Position numbers and translations under genes: made by a program. A stretch of DNA of 12,249 nt. Origin: JAWLCG01 sp041687295. GTDB lineage: Bacteria; Planctomycetota; Phycisphaerae; SM23-33; FEN-1343. The notes under the pieces are model-generated. The model was not told the origin of the DNA. It did no database searches and was given only the letters and a program-made list of their open reading frames with translations. Positions 4,776 to 12,249 of the stretch are shown here, one piece after another. Each line of letters begins with the position of its first letter. Within the stretch, counting starts at the first letter, position 1. The stretch covers positions 1 to 12,249 of the forward strand of contig JAWLCG010000121.1 of NCBI GenBank assembly GCA_041687295.1. The letters run 5' to 3'.

Positions 4776-7700
4776 CTACGAATGCTTTCTGGCGCTGCGT
4801 GTAACCAGTGCGTACAGGCACGGCATGAGGAACAGGGCGACGATGGCCTCGGTGGCCAGGCCTCCGATGGCTGCGACGGCCATGGGCTGGAGCATGTCCG
4901 CGCCCTCGCCGAGGTTCAGGGCCAGGGGCACGAAGCCGATCATCGTGGTGACCGTGGTCATCAGCCGGGGGCGCATGCGGATCATGGCGGCCTGCAGGAC
5001 CGCCTCGCGCGGCCCCAGCCGCGGCCGCAACTCCTCGGCGAAGGTCAGCAGCAGCACGCCGTCATTGACGGTCAGCGCGATGACCACAAGGATGCCGATG
5101 AGCACCGTCGCCCCGAAGGCCAGCCCCGAGACGTACAGGCCGAACACCAGGCCGGTCAGACAGAACGGGGCGCTGCCCAGGATCAAGGCCGGCAGCTTGA
5201 CGCTGTTGAATTGGACCGTCAGCACGATGAACGAGAAGAACACCGCGAACGCCAGCACGGCCACGACGGCCTGGCGCATGTCGGCCATCAGCTCGGCCTG
5301 GCCGCCGAAGTCGAACTCGTAGCCGGCTGGTCGGTCGAGGCCGTTCAGCGTTGTGCGCAGGGCGGTCATGGCCGTGGCCAGGTCCACTCCGGCGGTGCTG
5401 GCTTCGACGGACACCTGCTTGACCTGATTCTTGCGCACGATCTCCAGAGGACCCACGGCCTCGCTGAAACTGGCCACGTCGCGGACGCGGATGGCATCGC
5501 CGCCGCTGGTCGAGACCAGGAGATTCTCCACCCGCTGGCGGGACGTGAGCTGGCTCTCGGGGACCAGCACCCGCATGTCGTAGTACTCGCCGGCCTCGCG
5601 GTAGCGGCTGACGACAGCGCCGGTGATCAGCGAGCGCAGCGTGCCGGATACGTCGCCGACGGACACGCCCAGCTCGGCCGCCCGGGCGCGGTCCAGCCGC
5701 ACCTGGTACTCGGGCTTGGTGATGTCCATGGAGACCGAGACGTTGCGGAACTGGCCCATCCGACCCATCGTCTCGGCCGTCCGATCGGCCAGGTTGGCCA
5801 GCGTGTCCATGTCCTGGCCGCGAATCTCGACCACCACCTCGGCGGCGCGTAGGCCGTAGATGCCCTTGATGGGCATCTGGCGGGCCATGATCCTACCGCC
5901 GAAGGCGGGCACCTGGCCCACGATCGGCTGGAGCCGTGCCACGTACTCGGTGGTGCTGATGTCGCGGCGGGCCTTGGGGACGAGTTGGATGTCGATCTGC
6001 CCCTGGTTGGCGACCTCGTAGGTGTACAGGCCCATGACCTGGCCACCGGCCATGGCAAAGGTGCTCTCGATCAGCGAGTCGTCGGCGAGGCGCTGCTCGA
6101 TCTGCCGCAACACGCGGTCGGTCTCTTGGACGGAGGTTCCGGTCGGCATCATGACCTTGACCATGATCCGGCCGTCGTCGATGGGCGGCAGGAACTCCCC
6201 GCCCACCCGGCCGATCGTCCAGAAGGCCAGCCCCAGCACGGCAGTGAACGCCACCGCCATGGCCCAGCGTCCGCGGAGGGCGCCGGCGAGAAGCCAGCCG
6301 TAGCCGTCGGTGACGCGGCTGAAGAATCGCTCGAAGCGTGTGGCGCTGCGCCGATGGGCTGCCCGGCCGAAGAAGATCGTCACGAGCATGGGCGTCAGCG
6401 TCACCGCCACGACCAGGCTGATGATGACGATGCCCGCGATCACGAGGATCAGCTCGCGGAACAGCAGGCTCGTCAGGCCGGGCACCAGCAGGAACGGCAC
6501 GAACAGGGCCAGGAAGGACACCGTGGCGGCGACGATGGCGGGCCCGACCTCAGCCGAGCCGGCGATGGCGTGCTGAGCGGCGGGTTGCTCGGGTCGTTCG
6601 TGGCGCAGACGGCTGGTGTTCTCGATCACGACGATGGAGTTATCCAGCACCACGCCGATGGCGACGACCAGCCCGCCGAGGGAGAAGATGTTCAGCGAGA
6701 ACCCCGCCACCTTCATCAGACCGAAGTTGATGACCAGCGTCAGCGGCAAGGCCACGACCATGACCAGCACCTGACGGAAGCTGCCCAGGAACAGCCAGAC
6801 GACGATGATCAGCAGGACCATCGCCCCAATGGCGGCGTCACGCACGCCCGCCAGCGCCCCGGCCACGTACTCGGCCTGGTTCTCGACGAACCCCAGCTCC
6901 AGCCCCTCGGGCAGGGCCGGCCGCAACTCGCCCAGTTGGCGCTGCACGGCGAGGGCGACTTCGACGGTGTTGGCCTCGGCCTCTTTGAAGACCGACAGCT
7001 TGACGCTCGGCCGGCCGTTGAAGCGGGCGATGATCCGCTCGTCCTCGTGCGAATCCACCACCTGGGCGATGTCGCGGAGGTAGAGGCTGTTGCCGCCCCG
7101 GCCGGCGATCACGACCGAGCGGATCTGCTCAAGGTCGTCGAACTCGCCCATGGTGCGGGCGATGATCTCGCGTCGGCCGACGGTGACGCGCCCGCCGGTC
7201 TGCTCGACGTTCTCCTCGGCCAGCCGCTGCATGAGAGTCTGCAGCGGGATGCCGTGCCTCTCCATCAGCAACGGATCGAGCAGGATGCGGATCTCCCGCT
7301 CCAAGCCGCCGACGACCTCCGTTCCCGCCACGCCCCGCACCGCCAGGATGCGGTCCTGCAGCCAGTTGTCCGTCCACTGGCGCAGCTCCACCGCCCCCCA
7401 GCGGTCCGAGCGGATCGTCAACTGCATCACCGGCAACTGCGACGGATCGGCCTTGAATACGTAAGGCGCGTCGATGTCGTCCGGCAGGTCCTGTTGGGCA
7501 CGGGTCAGGGCGGCCAGCACGTCCTGGAAGGCCACGTCCACGTCTGCGCCGTACTCGAACCGCACGTCCAGCGAATAGACGCCCTCGCGGCTGGTGGATT
7601 CCAGATCGTCCAGGTGGTCAACGGTGGCCATCAGCCGCTCGACTGGATCGGCGATGTCCCGGTCGATCTCCTCCGGCGTCGCCCCGGGCCAGCGGATGTG

Positions 7701-7841
7701 GACCTTGACCACCGGGTAGGTCACCTCGGGCAGGTAATCGACGGGCAGCCGCCACAGGCCGTACAGGCCCAGGACCACTGCAGCCAGCGTGATCGCGCCG
7801 GTGGCCAGGCGACGGTGGACGGCGGCTTCTGTGAGTCTCAT
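4776..7841 (-). CDS. RND efflux transporter, HAE-type inner-membrane pump
   Basis: This is the proton-driven pump of a tripartite export complex in the inner membrane. The 1021-aa protein has the duplicated RND plan: a helix near the N-terminus (about 12-32), a first periplasmic loop containing Y-P-V-V-K-V and P-G-A-T-P-E-E, helices 2-6 from about 335 to 495, then the same plan again. The proton-relay helix reads G-V-V-L-D400-N401-S-I-V-V-I-E-N. This is the VDN form found in many HAE pumps where AcrB has Asp-Asp. The AcrB Lys940 position is Asn (about 926, T-V-N-D-G-V-L-L-L) and the Arg971 region reads M-R-P-R-L-M-T-T. The heavy-metal RND signature (D-F-G...V-D-G-A-V) is absent, so drugs or other organic compounds are more likely substrates than metals. 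The ATG overlaps the adaptor's TGA by four bases. It is the last gene of the six-gene operon. Confidence 0.93.
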   Translation of the reverse strand: MRLTEAAVHRRLATGAITLAAVVLGLYGLWRLPVDYLPEVTYPVVKVHIRWPGATPEEIDRDIADPVERLMATVDHLDDLESTSREGVYSLDVRFEYGADVDVAFQDVLAALTRAQQDLPDDIDAPYVFKADPSQLPVMQLTIRSDRWGAVELRQWTDNWLQDRILAVRGVAGTEVVGGLEREIRILLDPLLMERHGIPLQTLMQRLAEENVEQTGGRVTVGRREIIARTMGEFDDLEQIRSVVIAGRGGNSLYLRDIAQVVDSHEDERIIARFNGRPSVKLSVFKEAEANTVEVALAVQRQLGELRPALPEGLELGFVENQAEYVAGALAGVRDAAIGAMVLLIIVVWLFLGSFRQVLVMVVALPLTLVINFGLMKVAGFSLNIFSLGGLVVAIGVVLDNSIVVIENTSRLRHERPEQPAAQHAIAGSAEVGPAIVAATVSFLALFVPFLLVPGLTSLLFRELILVIAGIVIISLVVAVTLTPMLVTIFFGRAAHRRSATRFERFFSRVTDGYGWLLAGALRGRWAMAVAFTAVLGLAFWTIGRVGGEFLPPIDDGRIMVKVMMPTGTSVQETDRVLRQIEQRLADDSLIESTFAMAGGQVMGLYTYEVANQGQIDIQLVPKARRDISTTEYVARLQPIVGQVPAFGGRIMARQMPIKGIYGLRAAEVVVEIRGQDMDTLANLADRTAETMGRMGQFRNVSVSMDITKPEYQVRLDRARAAELGVSVGDVSGTLRSLITGAVVSRYREAGEYYDMRVLVPESQLTSRQRVENLLVSTSGGDAIRVRDVASFSEAVGPLEIVRKNQVKQVSVEASTAGVDLATAMTALRTTLNGLDRPAGYEFDFGGQAELMADMRQAVVAVLAFAVFFSFIVLTVQFNSVKLPALILGSAPFCLTGLVFGLYVSGLAFGATVLIGILVVIALTVNDGVLLLTFAEELRPRLGPREAVLQAAMIRMRPRLMTTVTTMIGFVPLALNLGEGADMLQPMAVAAIGGLATEAIVALFLMPCLYALVTRSARKHS

Positions 7842-9193
7842 TGGCCGGCCCCCGTCCCCGTGCGGGGCCCGTCCGCCACTGGCCGATCACCCCCAGGGCC
7901 CCCACCGCCGCCCTGGGGCTGCTGGCCGGGCACGCGAACGGGCTGGCCGTCGCGGAGCGCCGCTTGGCCGGCCACGACGACCCGCTCGCCGGGGGCGACT
8001 CCGCCAACCGTCTGAACCGTCGCCTCCTGTTGGATGCCCACCTCCACGACCCTCCGCTCGGCGTTGCCCTGATCGACCACGAAGACGTAACGTTCCCCGT
8101 TCGGTGCCGTCAGGACCGCCTCGGCGGGGACCAGCACGGCCTCGTCAGCCCGCCGCAGCTCGAGCTTGAGCCGGGCGAACATGTGCGGGACGATCTCCGC
8201 GGGCTCGGCCAGCCTGGCCTCGACCGTGCGGGTGCGCAGAGCCGCGTCCAGTTGGGGGTAGATGCGGGTCACCTCGGCGTTGTACGCCCGCCCGTTGAAG
8301 GCATCGAGCGTGGCCGAGACGCGAAGGCCGGGCCGGACGGTGGCGGCCTGGGTCTCGGGCACGGCGAACCGGATCACCAGCGAGTCCGGAGCGTACATCT
8401 CCAGCAGCCCGCTGCGCGGCGTGGCCAGGTCGCCGGGGCGGACGTGCACGGCGGTGATCACGCCGTCGAACGGAGCGATGATCACGCACTCGGCCAGATG
8501 GGCCCGGGCCAGGGCCAGGCGGGCAGCGGACTCTTCCACGGCCGCGACCTGCACGGCAATCTCGGTCTCCGTCGGCCCGGCCTGGAGCATGCGGAGGGTC
8601 TCCTGGGCGGTGGCCAGCTCGGCCTCAGCCACATCCATCCGCTCGCGGGCCTGGTCGACGCTCTGCTCGGAGGTGAACTCGTCGGCGATCAGCCGCTGCT
8701 GCCGCTCGTAGCTCCTGCGGGCCTCGGCCAGGGTCGCCTGCCACCGCCGGACGTTGGCCTGGGCCTGCTGCACCTCCTCCGGCCGTGCGCCGGCCCGGAG
8801 GTCGGCCAGATGGGCACGTGCGACCACCAGCGCCGCTTCTGCGGCCCCGGCCTCGGCGCGATGGACTTCGCGGCTGATCTCGATGAGCCTCTCGCCCGCC
8901 GCCACCGTGTCGCCCTCCCGCCACGGGCAGTACTCGATGGGGCCTTCCTTCGTCGCGGCGATCACGACCGAGTCGGTGGCCACCACCTCGCCGCTGAGCT
9001 CCATCTGCTGAACGATCCCGCCCCTCTGCACCGGCTGGACCTGCACCTGCAGGGGCTTGGGCTGCCGCGGCGCCTGTCCGGTGCCCGATGGAGCCGCATT
9101 GCCTGAGAGGCCCAGCCAGATGCCGCCCGCGCCCAGTAGCACGGCCAGCACCACGACAATCAGGACGAGTCGTTTGACGCTCTTCACAGTCAC
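7838..9193 (-). CDS. Periplasmic adaptor (membrane fusion protein, HlyD/AcrA family) of RND efflux system
   Basis: This adaptor bridges the RND pump and the outer-membrane channel. The 451-aa protein has one N-terminal membrane helix (about 8-30) and no lipobox. A half-lipoyl segment follows (E-G-D-T-V-A-A-G-E-R-L-I-E-I, about 93-106), then a long alpha-helical hairpin (about 108-235), the second half-lipoyl segment (A-P-F-D-G-V-I at 240-246), a beta-barrel domain and a membrane-proximal domain. The tail of about 30 residues is rich in Gly, Pro and Gln and looks disordered. The start is GTG at 9193, overlapping the preceding TGA as GTGA; GGAAG in the end of the upstream gene may serve as ribosome site. 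A second GTG two codons in is possible. It is co-translated with the pump gene, its evident partner. Confidence 0.92.
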   Translation of the reverse strand: MTVKSVKRLVLIVVVLAVLLGAGGIWLGLSGNAAPSGTGQAPRQPKPLQVQVQPVQRGGIVQQMELSGEVVATDSVVIAATKEGPIEYCPWREGDTVAAGERLIEISREVHRAEAGAAEAALVVARAHLADLRAGARPEEVQQAQANVRRWQATLAEARRSYERQQRLIADEFTSEQSVDQARERMDVAEAELATAQETLRMLQAGPTETEIAVQVAAVEESAARLALARAHLAECVIIAPFDGVITAVHVRPGDLATPRSGLLEMYAPDSLVIRFAVPETQAATVRPGLRVSATLDAFNGRAYNAEVTRIYPQLDAALRTRTVEARLAEPAEIVPHMFARLKLELRRADEAVLVPAEAVLTAPNGERYVFVVDQGNAERRVVEVGIQQEATVQTVGGVAPGERVVVAGQAALRDGQPVRVPGQQPQGGGGGPGGDRPVADGPRTGTGAGQ

Positions 9194-10644
9194 TCACTTT
9201 CTTCCAGTGCAAGCGGCTCGGGCGCCTGAGTCAGCGACCGGCCCACGGCGCGCTCCAGCCGTGCGACGGCCGTCCGCCAGCCCAGCCTGGCCAGGATCAG
9301 CCGGTTCCTGGCGGCGGTGCGTTGGGTCTGGGCGTCGATCAGGCCGATGATCGAGCCGGTGCCGTTCCTGTACTCACCCTCGGCGACGCGGGCACTTTCC
9401 TCGGCACTGGCGACGAACCGCTCCGCAGCTCCGATGGCCTGTCTGGCCTCAGTGGCCTGCCAGTACGCCGTCCAGACCTCCAGTTCCACGCCCTGCAGCA
9501 CGATCCGCCGGACGGCCAGGGCGCGATCCAGCTCGGCCTGGCTGGCGTGAACCTGATAAGTGCGGTCGAAGCCCGTGAACAGCGGCAGGTCGAGGGCGGC
9601 CCCGACGCTCCACGCTCGCTGGTCCGGCAGAACGCTCCGCCCGACCCAACCGAGGGAGGTGTCGGCGGCAATCGCTGGCCAGTAGCGCGACTGTGCCAGA
9701 CGCACAGCGACCTCTTGCACACGTACCTGGGCCAGGGCGGTGGAGAGTTCGGGCCGGTTACTGGTGGCATCGATGAGCAACGCCCGGATGTCGCCGAGCT
9801 GCCGATCAAGATGGGCCTCGGGCAGATCCGCGATGCCAAAGCCGGCCGACACCGGCACGCCCATCGCAGTCGCCAGTCGCCCCTGCGCGACCTGGATGGT
9901 ATTGCTCGCCCGCACGAGGTCCAGCTCGGCGTCTGCCTTCTCCGTCTCGGCCCGCAGCACATCCGAGCGGCTGACCACGCCCGCACGATGCCGCGCCTGG
10001 GCCAGGCGCACCTGGTAGTCTCGCTGTCGGACCGTCTCCTCGGCAAGCTGACGCAAGCTTTGAGCGGCCAGCAGGTTGTAGTAGGACTCGACCGTCTCCA
10101 GGGCCACATCCTGCAGAGCGGCGTTGTGGCGGAACCCCGCCGCCAGCACCTCGGCCGTGGCCGCATCCACGCGAGCCTCCCGGCCGCCGCCGTCGAAGAT
10201 CAGCCAGCGCAGGCCGAACACGCCGTCGTAGCGGTCTTGCGTGCCGAAGTCGGTGTCGCGGTTCAGCTCGACCGCTTCGCCTCGGGCGGCGCCGGCGGTG
10301 AAACCGATGGTGGGCAGGTAGTCCGCCTTGGCCCGGCCGGTGCGTGCCGCGGCCGCACGGATCGCCTGCCACGACTCGACCGTGCGCGGGTTGTGCTCCA
10401 GGGCGATGGCGACGCACTCGCCCAGCGACAGCGTCCGGCCGGCGAATTCGGGACCGAGGTCTGCCGAATCGCCCGGGGTCGGCGCCCCGTCACCGATCTC
10501 CGCACTGAACGACTGCGAGCGGGATTCCGGCAAGGCCCCGAACTCGCCCCACGGGTCGAGGCCTGCGCAGCCGCTCAGCAGCGACACACCGGCGGACAAC
10601 AGGATGGCAGCAACGTGTCTCAAGCGATCACTCCCCAGGCTCAT
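9190..10644 (-). CDS. Outer-membrane efflux channel, TolC/OprM-type lipoprotein
   Basis: This is the outer-membrane exit duct of the tripartite pump. The 484-aa precursor has a signal peptide with lipobox L-L-S-G-C, so the mature protein would start at lipidated Cys26. The channel domain shows the twofold repeat of the OEP family: L-S-L-G-E-C-V-A-I-A-L-E-H-N-P (about 72-86), typical of the start of the first repeat, and A-L-L-I-D-A-T-S-N-R-P-E-L at the start of the second. Long amphipathic helices rich in Ala, Glu and Arg separate strand-like pieces such as W-L-I-F-D-G-G and L-D-L-P-L-F-T-G. The ATG overlaps the sensor gene's TGA by four bases and lacks a clear Shine-Dalgarno sequence, so its translation is probably coupled. 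Its position directly before the adaptor and pump genes fixes its job. Confidence 0.92.
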   Translation of the reverse strand: MSLGSDRLRHVAAILLSAGVSLLSGCAGLDPWGEFGALPESRSQSFSAEIGDGAPTPGDSADLGPEFAGRTLSLGECVAIALEHNPRTVESWQAIRAAAARTGRAKADYLPTIGFTAGAARGEAVELNRDTDFGTQDRYDGVFGLRWLIFDGGGREARVDAATAEVLAAGFRHNAALQDVALETVESYYNLLAAQSLRQLAEETVRQRDYQVRLAQARHRAGVVSRSDVLRAETEKADAELDLVRASNTIQVAQGRLATAMGVPVSAGFGIADLPEAHLDRQLGDIRALLIDATSNRPELSTALAQVRVQEVAVRLAQSRYWPAIAADTSLGWVGRSVLPDQRAWSVGAALDLPLFTGFDRTYQVHASQAELDRALAVRRIVLQGVELEVWTAYWQATEARQAIGAAERFVASAEESARVAEGEYRNGTGSIIGLIDAQTQRTAARNRLILARLGWRTAVARLERAVGRSLTQAPEPLALEESE

Positions 10645-11147
10645 CTTGGCTGCGGCGGAAGGTCAGACGGGGCATCCGACAGGCCCATCATGTGGCCTGG
10701 CCCGTGGCAGGCACTGCGATGGCGGATCAGGCTGAACAACTCCTGCTGCTGCTCCGCGGTAAGCACTTCCTTCTCCGCCAGGAGGTGCTCGACGACGAGT
10801 TGCTGCATCTGTTGCTGGCCCGCGCGGATCTCCTCCTGCGTGGCGGCGATGGCCTGCCGATCCGGGTTGTCGGACGCGATCAGATCGAGCAGCTCGGTTC
10901 GCAGGCGGTTCATGTCGGTGCAGATCGCCTGCGACCGGGTGCGGAACTCGATGAGTCTCGGCTCCATGCGTCGCCACTGCTCGTCCGTCACGCCGAGCCG
11001 GCGATGCAGCGGACACCATACCTCGCCGTCATACCGGGCATCGGCGGTCCAGTGCGCCCGGGCCGCCTGAGCCGCCCAGACGCCGAGGAATGCGACGTTC
11101 AGGGCTACCGATAGCACGATCAGCAGCGGAGCGATCTTCCTCCACAT
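10641..11147 (-). CDS. Membrane-anchored periplasmic sensor/chaperone, CnrX/CpxP/ZraP-like (Metal_resist type)
   Basis: This is a 168-aa protein with an uncleaved-looking N-terminal helix (about 6-26) and a mostly helical periplasmic domain. Two LTxxQ-like turns are visible: L-G-V-T-D-E-Q (51-57) and V-L-T-A-E-Q (128-133), as in the CpxP/Spy/ZraP/CnrX superfamily. Candidate metal ligands are Cys45 and His48 in W-C-P-L-H, Cys76, His121 just before the second turn, and the C-terminal cluster H143-R-S-A-C147-H148-G-P-G-H152-M153-M154. In CnrX of Cupriavidus the His and Met ligands lie in comparable places, including a His shortly before the second turn; the alignment here is only by eye. It starts 2 bases after the anti-sigma stop and overlaps the channel gene. 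By position it would be the signal input of the sigma/anti-sigma pair. A pure chaperone role is the alternative. Confidence 0.75.
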   Translation of the reverse strand: MWRKIAPLLIVLSVALNVAFLGVWAAQAARAHWTADARYDGEVWCPLHRRLGVTDEQWRRMEPRLIEFRTRSQAICTDMNRLRTELLDLIASDNPDRQAIAATQEEIRAGQQQMQQLVVEHLLAEKEVLTAEQQQELFSLIRHRSACHGPGHMMGLSDAPSDLPPQPR

Positions 11148-11149
11148 CG

Positions 11150-11647
11150 TCAGCGTCCTCCCTCTTCCGTGGCCGTGACCAGCGCCAGATAGCTGTCGGC
11201 CAGCGAGCCGGCCGGGGCCTCGCCGAGGTAGTCAACCGAATACGGGTCGAGAGGGTCCACCTGCGCCGGCGCCGCGGCCCGGGCGGCCGAGGGAGCAGAC
11301 GCCCACCCCATCACCAGGCCGGCGGCCAGCCCCGCGACCAGCACAATCGCGGCGGCGGCATGCATCGGGGCCGACGCCAGCCGCCACCACGCCAGCGGGT
11401 TCCACGCGGCTGCGGACCTGGTCGTCGCGCTCTGCCTCGCCGCGGCCATCACCCGGAAGGCGAAGCCTGCTGGAACCGGCGGCGCCCCGGCCCCGGCGAG
11501 CGGGCGGGCGAGGGGGTCCACGTCGGCCAGCACGGCTCGGCAGGCGACACAATCGACCAGGTGGGCCTCCACGGCCCGGCGAATCCCGACGGGCAGTTCG
11601 CCCGCGGCCAGCGCCTGTAGTTGTCCTTGCACGTCCTCGCAGCGCAT
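11150..11647 (-). CDS. Zinc-finger anti-sigma factor (single membrane span)
   Basis: This protein would hold the neighbouring ECF sigma factor inactive at the inner membrane. With the ATG at 11647 it has 165 residues. The cytoplasmic part begins M-R-C-E-D-V and carries H29-x3-C33-x2-C36 (H-L-V-D-C-V-A-C), the zinc-binding core of ZAS-type anti-sigma factors; Cys3 may be the fourth ligand. One membrane helix spans about 97-115. A periplasmic tail of about 50 residues ends D-S-Y-L-A-L-V-T-A and could contact the periplasmic sensor encoded next. An upstream ATG at 11662 would add five residues, but it sits on the AGGAG that serves the inner ATG, so the inner start is preferred. The gene lies 57 bases after the sigma gene and 2 bases before the sensor gene. 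Confidence 0.87.
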   Translation of the reverse strand: MRCEDVQGQLQALAAGELPVGIRRAVEAHLVDCVACRAVLADVDPLARPLAGAGAPPVPAGFAFRVMAAARQSATTRSAAAWNPLAWWRLASAPMHAAAAIVLVAGLAAGLVMGWASAPSAARAAAPAQVDPLDPYSVDYLGEAPAGSLADSYLALVTATEEGGR

Positions 11648-11654
11648 CAGCTGT

Positions 11655-11659
11655 CTCCT
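11655..11659 (-). promoter_or_regulatory. Ribosome binding site that fixes the anti-sigma start
   Basis: On the minus strand AGGAG is followed by 7 bases and then the ATG at 11647. The alternative ATG at 11662-11660 partly overlaps the region a ribosome would cover here and has no spaced Shine-Dalgarno sequence of its own. Confidence 0.65.
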
Positions 11660-11704
11660 CATTCCTACAAACGGGCAGGTCCGGGATACCCCCCTCGCAA
11701 ACCG

Positions 11705-12241
11705 CTAGATTTCCAGAAGTGGCCGCAACCGCGGCTCCAGGGCCAGCCGGCCTCGCGCCAGCAGCCGCTCAACGGCCTTGACGCTCCGCCCCATGGCCAG
11801 GGCCATCTCGCCGGCACTGAGCCCCTCGAAGTAGCGCAGCACCACCGCCATGCGGTAGTCCGGCGGCAAGGCATCCAGGGCCGCCTGGATCAGGCCGTCT
11901 CGTTCGGCCTCGTCCGCCTGCTCGAAGGGACCGGCCGCGCTCTGGGGCGTGCTCGGCCAGGACTCGAGAAGGATCGGCCGCTTCTTGCGGCGATGGTCCA
12001 GGCACAGGCGCGTCAGCACCCGGTAGAGGTAGGTGCGGAACGTGGAGGTGGGCCTGTACCGCGGCGCGGCGGCCAGAACCTTCAGGAAGGCTTCCTGGGC
12101 AAGGTCCTCGGCCTCGGCGGCGTCGCCGGTGAAACGGTAGGCCACGCGCCACGCCTCGGCCTGGTGGCGCAGGACGATCCGCTCGAAGGCGTCCAGATCG
12201 CCCTCGCGGACGCGCAGCATCAACTCCTCATCAGTGGGCAT
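11705..12241 (-). CDS. ECF-type RNA polymerase sigma factor
   Basis: This is a 178-aa group IV sigma factor that would direct RNA polymerase to its own operon and perhaps other stress genes. Region 2 spans about residues 22-88, with the core-binding motif A-E-D-L-A-Q-E-A-F-L-K-V (44-55) and the R-Y-R-P...F-R-T-Y-L-Y-R (61-74) promoter-melting part. Region 4 spans about 116-170, with A-L-P-P-D-Y-R (124-130), Y-F-E-G-L-S-A-G-E-M-A (137-147) and the recognition helix S-V-K-A-V-E-R-L-L (153-161). Regions 1 and 3 are lacking, as expected for ECF factors. The gene opens the operon and is followed by a zinc-finger anti-sigma gene, its probable antagonist. Only eight bases precede the ATG inside the window, so the ribosome site and the autoregulated promoter cannot be seen. 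Confidence 0.95.
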   Translation of the reverse strand: MPTDEELMLRVREGDLDAFERIVLRHQAEAWRVAYRFTGDAAEAEDLAQEAFLKVLAAAPRYRPTSTFRTYLYRVLTRLCLDHRRKKRPILLESWPSTPQSAAGPFEQADEAERDGLIQAALDALPPDYRMAVVLRYFEGLSAGEMALAMGRSVKAVERLLARGRLALEPRLRPLLEI

Positions 12242-12249
12242 CAGGATGA

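Noticed and set aside
5985..8015. 676-aa plus-strand open frame
   Set aside because: It is antisense to the RND and adaptor genes, rich in Asp, His, Gln and Gly as expected for a shadow frame in GC-rich DNA, and has no recognisable domain.

Overview
The window is GC-rich chromosomal DNA from a bacterium, most likely a member of the Planctomycetota (Phycisphaerae-like). I base this on overall similarity of style only: very short Flp/TadE-like pilins beside a CpaF ATPase, an ECF sigma factor with a zinc-finger anti-sigma, and an outer-membrane efflux lipoprotein. The lineage is an inference; no marker gene is present. Ten protein genes, one tRNA gene and one broken integrase are recognised.

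Left part (1-2074, minus strand): the 5' portion of a Tad/Flp pilus operon. A candidate sigma-70 promoter at 1936-1964 leads into cpaF (assembly ATPase), two tiny prepilins with a class III cleavage site (Gly before the cut, Glu at +5), and a CpaA/TadV-type prepilin peptidase that runs off the left edge.

Middle (2027-4775): a plus-strand tRNA-Ser(GGA) with its own promoter and terminator. It is followed by a minus-strand tyrosine-recombinase remnant that has lost its N-terminal part and one catalytic Arg. This is the usual picture of a decayed integrative element at a tRNA gene. A perfect palindrome lies just beyond the break. About 600 bases without a recognisable gene follow, holding inverted and direct repeats and a foldable stretch directly upstream of a plus-strand SLC9B/NHA-type cation/proton antiporter. 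The antiporter uses A/T-ending codons somewhat more often than the efflux pump gene and may have arrived separately.

Right part (4776-12241, minus strand): a tightly packed six-gene operon. Transcribed order: ECF sigma factor, zinc-finger anti-sigma, membrane-anchored periplasmic CnrX/CpxP/ZraP-like sensor, TolC-type outer-membrane lipoprotein, HlyD/AcrA-type adaptor, RND pump. The last four genes overlap by 4 bases at each junction. The gene set matches the Cupriavidus cnr layout (CnrH, CnrY, CnrX, CnrC, CnrB, CnrA), but the pump has HAE (multidrug-like) rather than heavy-metal RND signatures. The likely logic is that an envelope signal sensed by the small periplasmic protein releases the sigma factor, which then drives its own operon and so makes the export pump. 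The promoter of this operon lies outside the right edge.
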